NCBI GenBank assembly: GCA_009760855.2
Contig: WPIO01000114.1
Span: 825,001-889,000, forward strand
Direction: 5' to 3'
DNA length: 64,000 bases
Origin: Cristatella mucedo
Lineage: Eukaryota > Bryozoa > Phylactolaemata > Cristatellidae
A model generated the notes under the pieces. That model was given only the letters and a program-made list of their open reading frames with translations. It searched no databases and was not told the origin of the DNA. Within the stretch, counting starts at the first letter, position 1. Every line of letters begins with the position of its first letter. Made by a program: the position numbers and the translations under genes. Positions 58,501 to 64,000 of the stretch are shown one piece after another.

Positions 58501-61500
58501 AGTTCTATTTTTCAAGAGAATCCAGGTAAATTCATGGAGGACAGCAGCTTAAGTCACAGAAACAAATCCAGACATGCCAAGCCTCTGCATTCATGGAAGA
58601 GTAGACCGTATAATGAGCTTAAACTGTATGCATGAAACAATCTAGCAACGCAGTCAAACAGTTACCTGCATCAAGCTAGGAACCTGGATGCATTTGCAAA
58701 TTACAAGAAAACATCATGCAATTTTACTGTGCAACTGCCAACATCCTGAACAATAAGGCACTGGAGCAAAATAGCAAATAAAAGCAAGCAGATAAGGCTA
58801 CAATGCAAACACATATACCTCTATGTGCTTGGTCACAAATACGTCCCACACTCCTTTTGTCTGCAGCACTTTTTCGAAGGCTGCTATCGCGCGATCTGCC
58901 TTGACCTTTGAATGAATCTGGGAGCTCAGGTTGCGCACCTGGCTAGCACTCAGCATAGCTGCAGCCTCACTGATACGGCCACCAGTATCTGTTTCTGCAA
59001 ATTTGAGATGCTAGAACAGTTAACTATAAACAATACAATAATACAGATCCTTGAAGTACAACAAGTCAAGATGCTTACAGACATAACAGCAGCACACGAA
59101 ATGAGCCAAAAAAAACGATCGCGAACGTCCAATTGTTTCAATAAGCTTGAGACATAGGAAACCTTATCAGATCGCGACATAGGGGTGCACTTAAAGGTGA
59201 TGACAGTATTAAACATTAAATGGCAACAGCAACGTCTTTTCATTGTACCCTAAGGGAGAGCTTAATTTCTTTGAGGCACTTAAGATAAACTAAAAAGGCA
59301 GCACATCCTCCTATTAGTGATAAGAATGTGTGCATATGCAGAATGCATAAACAATAAGGGACAACCTTGATGGGCAAAAACAATACTTGCTTAACTATGA
59401 TTGGACCAACCATGTATTAATACAATTGTTTTACTAGTATTGTTTTTGAAGTCCATCATCTGCTTGATAGGGAGTTAGTGCAGGTCGGTGAAAAGTGGCA
59501 TCATGTGGCAAGGCTAGGTTCGCGATACACAAGCCTGGCTGCAGTGTTTCACACCTACTGAAATTTTCATCTTGCACAGGCCAGATGACATGTGAGTAGT
59601 TACTTACATAAGCTGTTATGAGGATTTAAAAACATGAATGCACTTGAAAGTAGTCTCCCTGTCTAGACAAAACTGATGTTTGGCAAAGCCACGCAACTGA
59701 AAGTTAGCAGATTCGATTGTGGAGCTGATGCCTAAGGGGTCACTCTGAAAAAGAACACAGAAAACCTGTGCAGTTGCTAAAAAGTAGGTGCCGGCCGAGT
59801 CCATTTGAGGTTAAGTTTTCCAATTTCTAAGCTGCACTAGGCTTGCCCGGAGGTAGTATAATGGCTTAACCATTTGAGGAATTTTGCTGCCTTCATAGCG
59901 CAAACGTCAGATATACATGAAGCAAGGTAGTTGAGAGAGTTTGCCGTTCTGGAAGTCAACGAGAGATCAAAGCACAGGTACAGCTACGAGTCATTTGCTT
60001 AAAAATGTAAGCCTAGATTGTACTAGGAAACTATACCGGCAAAAGGGAAGGCGTAAATTGTGGAAAGAAGTTGACCAAGCAGAGGCCTCGGGTTTTCTAA
60101 CTTTTAGAGGCTCCTCCGATGACTGCTGGCTGGTGACAGCAATGCTCTGGTGTCTCCCACTGCCTTATGAACGAAGCCAGTGCAGTGCAGTGCTAATGAT
60201 GCACACGAGATATCAGAGACACCCATGAGATATCAGAGGTGCCGAGAAGGACGTGATCAATAATATCAACCGCTACAAAAAATGCAACAACTGATGCCAG
60301 AAAACATAAACGACTTAAGTGCATCATATACAGGAGCATTAAAAGTAAAAAGAGTAGCAAGACTAAAATGCAACACGGAAAAGCCTATTTGTCTAGATGT
60401 CTGTACACACGTTGTACTGGCCTAGCTGGATGCTGTTTCGGTGGTTATAAGTCATTCCAGAAAGCCAGCAAAACAAGCTGTTTACGAAATTGTAGCATAC
60501 ACTGCCCATTGTGCTCACTTTGAATATGTACACTCAACTCATTTCATTCGGCTATGTTTACATGCCATAGCATAGCTGCAGATATAAGGCCAATGTCGTA
60601 CAATCAGATACTCTCGGCATAGATCAACTCGTGGGTAACCCTACAGTCAATTCAATAATCCGAAATTACACATTGTGCACGGTCAGTATTCACTTGATAA
60701 AATTTAAAATTGCATTCAAGTTATCACCTGCCCGACAAGCCCCACTGGCCATTTTTGCGGGCAAGAGGCCTGCATCAACTTAAGAGCAGCGGAAACGTCA
60801 GCCACTCCTACCTGGCAAGTATCAACATGGCACATCCCACGCTCACCTGCAAAAGAGGCAGCAGCTGCTCGGCTTCTGCCGGCTCCACTGGCCTGAGCCG
60901 TGCGATCAACGAGCCAGTCGAGGTACCATGCGAAGCCAGAGTAGGCCGTGTACAGCACGGCGATCTGCTCTCCAGTCTTCTGATCCAGGGGCCTGCGGTG
61001 CAGCGTCCTCGCTCGCGGCTCCATCTGCAAGGCGGCTCACAGGGTTAACTTGATCGACTGACAGTCAATGTCTTTGCGGTCAGCCGAAACGATGGCATGC
61101 GAGCTCTGGCACGTGGTCGCGCTAAGGAGGCAGCAGCAACAGCAACAGCAGCAGCGGGAAGCCCAACCTGCCAAATGGTGCAGGTAATGCTTGTAAAAAC
61201 CCGGGCGATGATGAACTTGGCAGTGTGTTAGTGTTCGTACATCCAATATCAATACCTCCATCCGTTCCAAAGTTAAGCATGCTTATTAAATGCATATTCT
61301 AAATATAAAATGTCACAGCAAATGGAAGGCCCACTAAAAATCCCACTGGTCAAACGGGGGGGGGGGGGGGCTACATGTATGCTTAAATCTCAGCTTAGCA
61401 CATTTTTGTGGTCATTTCAACTGGGGCTAGGGATCGAAATAAACTGGGTAGCCCAACTACTGTATAGGTGGTTCAGAAAAATTCGTAGCCCATTGGCCTG

Positions 61501-61959
61501 AGGCTAAGCTATCCTCACCCTTAAGAGAAGAAAAGCAAACTATGGTTTCAGGGGCATTGGGTTTCGAATGTCACACTCCAACGGTGTCAAGGCAACAACT
61601 GGCTTGCCAGAGACTACACCACAGCCAAATCGAGCTGAAGAGTAAGCTTACATTAAAAATAGATAAATGGCTATTTTAAATAATAGTTGGCCAGCATCTC
61701 TATCTATACCGTCAAAAATCACACAGCCGTATGGACTAAGCGCGAGTTCAGATGGACTTCAATAGGTCACTCACTAAGCCGAATCGACTTTCGGCTAAGC
61801 ATAGCTTAAACAGGCATAACTGAAAGCCACACCCAGAGCAGTGGTACAGCCGGTTGCATTCAATGATTGAATCGAAGTTCGAAAAAATTCACGGCATCCA
61901 AGTCGCCCCACACGCCCAGCCGGCTGAGTGCTTTGCAAGAACCAGGGTGCATTGCCTCT
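46494..61959 (-). CDS. TAF1A: TAF1A, RNA polymerase I TBP-associated factor subunit A (N-terminus not found)
   Basis: TAF1A is a subunit of SL1/TIF-IB, the TBP-containing factor that recruits RNA polymerase I to rDNA promoters in the nucleolus. Eight minus-strand exons, 61893-61959, 60847-61024, 58819-58994, 55735-55905, 53582-53648, 50941-51058, 46830-46915 and 46494-46588, join in one frame of about 318 codons. Consensus splice sites and matching phases occur at every junction. The strongest family signatures are [34 protein letters not shown] and [15 protein letters not shown], which parallel GVWDPFVKSYVE, NPNAHIYLYNFL, YQIVPSHKL and EEWNSRKNWWPGFHF of vertebrate TAF1A. Vertebrate proteins are about 450 residues, so roughly the first 120 are missing from this model. 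Introns of 0.8-4 kb are filled with L2-like elements and SINEs. Confidence 0.92.
46830..46915 (-). CDS. TAF1A: TAF1A penultimate exon
   Basis: The acceptor gtgtgcacag precedes 46915; one leading base completes a Gly codon. Reads [20 protein letters not shown], then PLLHFGCS, the most conserved C-terminal block of the family (EEWNSRKNWWPGFHF in vertebrates). The donor is the weaker cgg|GTGTAG at 46829, chosen because it gives the right phase. Confidence 0.9.
46916..47470. other. TAF1A intron sequence
   Basis: No repeat family recognised; ordinary intronic DNA. Confidence 0.5.
47475..47635 (+). mobile_element. SINE family 1 in TAF1A intron
   Basis: Complete head-to-body copy: gccgtgatagctcaggaggtaatg, box B gggttcgaatcc, ggcaatcctttattgcc, gcaagcagtggtgacagcc and tgtagaaatgaggcaatt. 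It is opposite in orientation to the host gene. Confidence 0.88.
47640..48600. other. TAF1A intron, no recognised feature
   Basis: AT-rich; nothing supported. Confidence 0.5.
48605..50216 (-). mobile_element. family A-like elements, tandem and interrupted, in TAF1A intron
   Basis: A first copy spans about 48605-49738 (3' tail, C-terminal domain, RT end with [13 protein letters not shown]). It stops at gtctttgtcat, where an (ATA)n-tailed SINE begins. A second stretch, 49846-50216, repeats the same RT region (from cctggattgtgcttggcaatc) and extends it further upstream. Part of the RT is thus present twice, so two copies or a duplication are involved. Confidence 0.75.
49740..49845 (-). mobile_element. 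SINE family 1, (ATA)n-tailed, between L2-like pieces
   Basis: Minus-strand tail (AATAATAAT, then agctgatctaacagcctctttttgtatagcgacagaagaacc) and body gcttgcagtggcaataaagga. The tRNA-like head is missing. Confidence 0.75.
50941..51058 (-). CDS. TAF1A: TAF1A exon
   Basis: Acceptor gcttactcttttcag before 51058 and excellent donor atgg|GTAAGAG after 50941. Reads [20 protein letters not shown], then [18 protein letters not shown], parallel to LGLEVLFGVLDF...NITAWKYLAKYLK. Split-codon bases (two leading, two trailing) match both neighbours. Confidence 0.92.
51059..53581. other. TAF1A intron with an L2-like 3' scrap
   Basis: Mostly unassigned. At 52190-52345 the words cttacagcatatgctaagtgtctagcaagc and (ATT)n match a plus-strand L2-like terminus. 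At about 53005-53070 a minus-strand SINE 1 tail remnant (gctgctccgatagcctcatttctattgcagcag) is visible. Confidence 0.5.
53582..53648 (-). CDS. TAF1A: TAF1A exon (67 nt)
   Basis: Acceptor ctcttgctttag before 53648 and donor tctg|GTAGGT after 53582. Reads [22 protein letters not shown], aligned without gaps to ILYQIVPSHKLMLEFHTLLRKS. An alternative acceptor nine bases on (tgctgcag) would drop VLQ and fits the family less well. Confidence 0.92.
53965..54150 (-). mobile_element. SINE family 1, diverged, in TAF1A intron
   Basis: Remnants of tail (gatcaaataacctcattttgtatgc), the paired body, box B (ggactaaaatccacgaccc as complement) and A-box side. Confidence 0.6.
54395..55560 (+). mobile_element. 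L2-like element, plus strand, split by a family B insertion
   Basis: The RT end with [16 protein letters not shown] (54505-54640) and MGKP-like region runs to about 54767. The continuation [34 protein letters not shown] and the C-terminal domain resumes at about 55149. Between them lies a minus-strand family B 3' end. Confidence 0.78.
54768..55148 (-). mobile_element. family B 3' end nested in the L2-like copy
   Basis: Clean family B terminus (taatgtatctacagctgtaactcc) and open C-terminal frame 54879-55142 with [20 protein letters not shown]. 5' truncated at ttattgtccacaca. Confidence 0.87.
55735..55905 (-). CDS. TAF1A: TAF1A exon with NPNAHxYLYxFL signature
   Basis: The acceptor tttcgcttgtag precedes 55905 and the donor gag|GTACCG follows 55735. 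Starts [20 protein letters not shown] and contains [20 protein letters not shown], the best family signature in the window. The open frame runs 22 codons beyond the donor, but the next exon supplies the conserved continuation, so the read-through is intronic. Confidence 0.95.
55906..56268. other. TAF1A intron; weak L2-like tail scrap
   Basis: At 56085-56160 there is a possible plus-strand L2-like terminal remnant (agacatttagttctcttgtagagc). Otherwise nothing. Confidence 0.4.
56270..56660 (+). mobile_element. family B 3' end, plus strand, in TAF1A intron
   Basis: Open frame 56276-56560 reads [20 protein letters not shown] and [20 protein letters not shown], followed by the tttgtggctttgtgaagttgcagacggag tail and TACAT units. 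Confidence 0.87.
56690..57225 (-). mobile_element. family A-like 3' part, old copy, in TAF1A intron
   Basis: Contains ggtgacatgcacac, gggagcagccgtgacgtcag.cgggag, ttccaggcttt.ggagcatacgaac and the C-terminal domain with many indels. Confidence 0.78.
57226..58210. other. TAF1A intron, unassigned
   Basis: Some short frames (57310-57501 plus, 57865-58062 minus) have ordinary composition but no motif or splice context. Possibly fragments of an unrecognised retroelement. Confidence 0.35.
58214..58360. repeat. 73-bp tandem duplication
   Basis: aattatataaagta.gccaaaaccatcgggcgaaactgaacctt occurs at about 58233 and again 73 bases later, with few differences. Confidence 0.9.
58819..58994 (-). CDS. 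TAF1A: TAF1A exon
   Basis: Acceptor ctcaaatttgcag before 58994, donor gag|GTATAT after 58819. Two leading bases, then [20 protein letters not shown], a charged helix, and [16 protein letters not shown] at the end, matching the GVWDPFVKSYVE segment that directly precedes the NPNAH exon in the family. Phase 0 at its 3' end matches the next exon. Confidence 0.93.
59450..60300 (-). mobile_element. L2-like element, heavily decayed, in TAF1A intron
   Basis: Recognisable words of family A in order (agtgcaggtcggtgaaaagtgg, gtggagctgatg, gatcaaagcacaggtacagct, ctggtgtctcccactg, gaagccagtgcagtgcagtgc) with frames destroyed. Confidence 0.7.
60847..61024 (-). CDS. TAF1A: TAF1A exon (GC-rich)
   Basis: Acceptor gccgccttgcag before 61024 and consensus donor gcag|GTGAGC after 60847. 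Reads [12 protein letters not shown], then [20 protein letters not shown] and an Ala/Ser-rich end. It aligns with REILINLIQAYKGLLQYYTW. The exon-initial ATG is in frame but is probably internal, since upstream homology continues in the exon at 61893. Confidence 0.87.
61025..61892. other. TAF1A intron with CAG run and G tract
   Basis: A CAG/CAA run at 61126-61155 makes a spurious poly-Cys frame on the minus strand. A run of 13 or more G lies at 61355-61370. Confidence 0.6.
61893..61959 (-). CDS. TAF1A: probable TAF1A exon (67 nt)
   Basis: The pyrimidine-rich acceptor gttggcttctcgtcag precedes 61959 and gatgcc|GTGAAT follows 61893. Reads [22 protein letters not shown]. Joined in phase 0 to the next exon, the spacing from ALSRL to TAYSG equals that from ALYLL to QAYKG in vertebrate TAF1A (43 residues). 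The sequence match itself is modest. Confidence 0.6.
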
Positions 61960-62062
61960 CTGACGAGAAGCCAACAATCATGGCTCTTTCAAATGCACCG
62001 AAAAGTAAGCCATGTGAGGTAGGATAGCCCACAAAGTACATTTTAAGCTTGAAACCATAAAC

Positions 62063-62270
62063 ATTACAAAAGTATCAGGGCAGACTAGCCGCAATTGTGG
62101 CAGAACACAAGCCGAACAATATAATCCTACGGGTTAAATGGACGTTCTGTCGTAATACAACCGAAGCCATTGCAAAAACATCAGGGAAGACTAGCAGCAA
62201 TCGTGGCATGACACAATTCGAACAATGTTATCCTAAGGGTTAAATGAACGTTCTGTCGAAAAACAAAAAA
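62063..62270. repeat. 107-bp tandem duplication
   Basis: cattacaaaagtatcagggcagactagccgcaattgtggca at 62063 recurs, diverged, at 62170. Both units end in gggttaaatg.acgttctgtcg. Confidence 0.85.
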
Positions 62271-62649
62271 TTTGGCCCTGCTGGCAATCGGCATTTAGAC
62301 AAGGCACCCACACTTTAAAGCCAGATACAGTCAGCAGTAAACGGTTACTACCAACGTGGCTTGACATATACAAGCTGAGCCAGTGCTGAATTCAGCAGAC
62401 ACATTACATACATAATAAGGTCCCGGGTCAAGCATCGACAAATCTTTCCTAGGCACAAAATCACAGCAGAGCCCCGAAGCTTCGGTAATGGCAGCCGAAC
62501 TGCTGGCACTTGATGCTGGCCTCGCGCTCTGTGCACTCCCACCATTGCATGAATCAGAGGCGCATTACGAACCTTGCCATTCCTGCTCGTGGGAGGAAAG
62601 CCGCCCACGCCACAGGAAACGTTTCAGGTCTACCGGGCCTGTGCACTCA

Positions 62650-63340
62650 GCTGCTTATAGGTGGTGCAAAACTCAGCAGCTACGCTTGTCTGTTGAGAGC
62701 GATGCAATTGCCACATCACACCACTTCTCGCCGACCTGCACTGGCTACCAATCAAGCAGCCATGAATTTCAAGGTTCTGTCAGTCAGTTTTAGGTCCCTT
62801 TATCCTCTACATCTAGCCTAACGACTAAAACTACTCCCCCACCAGGCCGAGCATCACACCACCGGCTGATCTGACTCATATCGTTTAGCTTTACCTCATA
62901 CAAACCTTTGGTGACCATGCCTTTAGTTGTTATGCTCCCAAAGACCTGAACTTACTCCCAACTAATGTCATAGGATCCTTTGACCTGGTAAAATTTAAAA
63001 CGAGCTCGTGTTTATCACGGCATTTAATAGGTCCTTGTGACTCGTCTTTTGTGTGCTGACACCGTGCATGCTATCACTAAATATTTTTACGTCTTTATAT
63101 TGCACATGTTACTTCTAACCGTGTTATGCTTGTTAACATAATAATAATAACAAATTTGTGTAGCATCCTAAGAGAAGATAATCTTTTTCTAGGCACTTTA
63201 CAGATGCTGTAAAATAACATTGTGCAGGTCCCAACTCATCGTCTGATCATGCTTCCTTTACAGCATATATAAAGCACCTAGAAAGAGATTAGCTTCACTG
63301 AGGGCACAACACAAATGTATTATTATTATTATTATTACTG
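62650..63340 (+). mobile_element. L2-like C-terminal part and tail, plus strand
   Basis: Reads the [10 protein letters not shown]-type and LADLHWLPIKQ-type segments in broken frames, then a 3' tail ending in (ATT)n at 63320-63339. Within the tail, 63142-63215 is a short opposite-strand L2-like terminus (TAATAATAA, then ctttttctaggcactttacag), probably a nested fragment. Confidence 0.75.
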
Positions 63341-63359
63341 CAGAGAGAGCTGAACTCAC

Positions 63360-63419
63360 CAACAAGATGCGGACACATTCATGGCTTGGTGGCTTTCGAT
63401 TGCCAGCATCGTGCGCTGC
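63360..63419 (-). CDS. possible upstream TAF1A exon
   Basis: A 60-nt segment lies between tgggtctgtag (acceptor) and the consensus donor ttg|GTGAGT. In one frame it reads AAHDAGNRKPPSHECVRILL, faintly like the RQAAPEIIWKLGSEIL segment. It would need at least one further exon before 61959 to fix the phase. Another frame is also open, so this stays tentative. Confidence 0.3.
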
Positions 63420-63679
63420 CTACAGACCCATAAGTTCTGCTGCATGCGAGCTAGCATAGCAGCCTCAAACAGGATGATAGACCCCAATTTTTTGCCCAAT
63501 AAATTGGGTTATTGGTTTAAATGGACTAAAACCCGATTTTCTGATTAGAACCTGGTTTTATTACGGCGTTTCACCACACTTCAATCCTGCTCCTGGTTGG
63601 CGCCTACTGCCGCATCGTCATAGTAGCCGGCACTGTCGCTGCTGCACTTGGAGTTGTCGCGGTTAAGCACCGGGTAATC

Positions 63680-63830
63680 TTAGAATGCGGCGAGGTTCGA
63701 CTTGATAAAAACGAGCTTCGCATGGCCTTGCGCTGCCAGCCTATTTTTCATTTCGGTGTGGATAAATCCTATGTTCGAAAAGCTTTGCTCAGAGGCAACC
63801 GTCAACGTGCCACGCTGAATAGTGTGACTG
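63680..63830 (-). pseudogene. hAT transposase C-terminal dimerisation-domain remnant
   Basis: The minus-strand frame reads LTVASEQSFSNIGFIHTEMK, then NRLAAQGHAKLVFIKSN, matching the S..ER.FS..G.....RNRL.....E.L.FL..N pattern of hAT dimerisation domains. The usual acidic-Arg is replaced by EQ, and nothing catalytic is present upstream in the remaining sequence. It is distinct from the GTF2IRD2-like hAT at 19-22 kb. Confidence 0.72.
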
Positions 63831-63941
63831 CCAGGTGTAATAAGAACGATGCTGCTAAAATGGGCTGTGTGAGAAATCACGACTTAACTTTAAAAAAACC
63901 TAATAAAACTGCATTTGGGCTGGACCCAGGTGGTTGGGTTA

Positions 63942-64000
63942 CACGTACAAGCACGCACGCACGCACACACACAGACACACACACACACACAGACACACAC
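63942..64000. repeat. (CA)n-rich microsatellite at window end
   Basis: Interrupted (CACG)/(CACA)/(CAGA) tract running off the end. Confidence 0.95.

Noticed and set aside
61037-61270. Minus-strand frame with a poly-Cys run next to the TAF1A exon
   Set aside because: Produced by a CAG/CAA run in an intron. The TAF1A reading uses splice sites on either side and does not need it.

Overview
This is a eukaryotic (metazoan) nuclear window. It contains one recognisable host gene split into many small exons, several families of decayed L2/CR1-type non-LTR retrotransposons, tRNA-derived SINEs, two hAT DNA-transposon remnants, a large divergent satellite array and long microsatellites. There are no bacterial-type operons, rRNA genes or CRISPR arrays. 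The species cannot be named from the sequence. The mix of L2-like elements with (ATT)n tails, tRNA SINEs and a divergent animal TAF1A suggests an invertebrate or early-branching animal with a repeat-rich genome (inference).

Layout. 0.6-3.8 kb: a long L2-like element (family A, minus) with a second family A copy inserted into it. 4.1-6.4 and 10.6-12.3 kb: CpG-rich islands with possible minus-strand exons, (GA)n tracts and a 28-bp minisatellite. 13-17 kb: more L2-like copies. 17.5-22.5 kb: a three-level nest, with family A inside a hAT transposon inside a family B L2-like element. 22.6-26.1 kb: plus-strand L2-like fragments. 26.3-27.1 kb: a CpG-rich stretch. 27.1-40.7 kb: a divergent satellite of roughly 150-175-bp monomers arranged as three large blocks (forward, inverted, forward). 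Its copies carry lineage-marking insertions: a nearly complete family A element, a SINE with a clear target-site duplication, a family B tail, and a roughly 1.2-kb LTR-like insert. 40.7-46.4 kb: SINEs, L2-like scraps, long (AC)n/(TA)n tracts and one possible plus-strand terminal exon.

46.5-62 kb (perhaps to 63.4 kb) holds a minus-strand gene assembled here by reading splice sites and reading phase. It encodes the C-terminal two thirds or more of TAF1A, a subunit of the RNA polymerase I selectivity factor SL1/TIF-IB. Seven consecutive exons join with matching phases, and an eighth is well supported. Its introns are filled with the same L2-like and SINE families. A hAT dimerisation-domain remnant and a (CA)n tract close the window.

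The window is best read as one housekeeping gene in a transposon-dominated landscape. The least ordinary feature is the 13-kb satellite with inverted higher-order blocks. All coordinates of old repeats are approximate.
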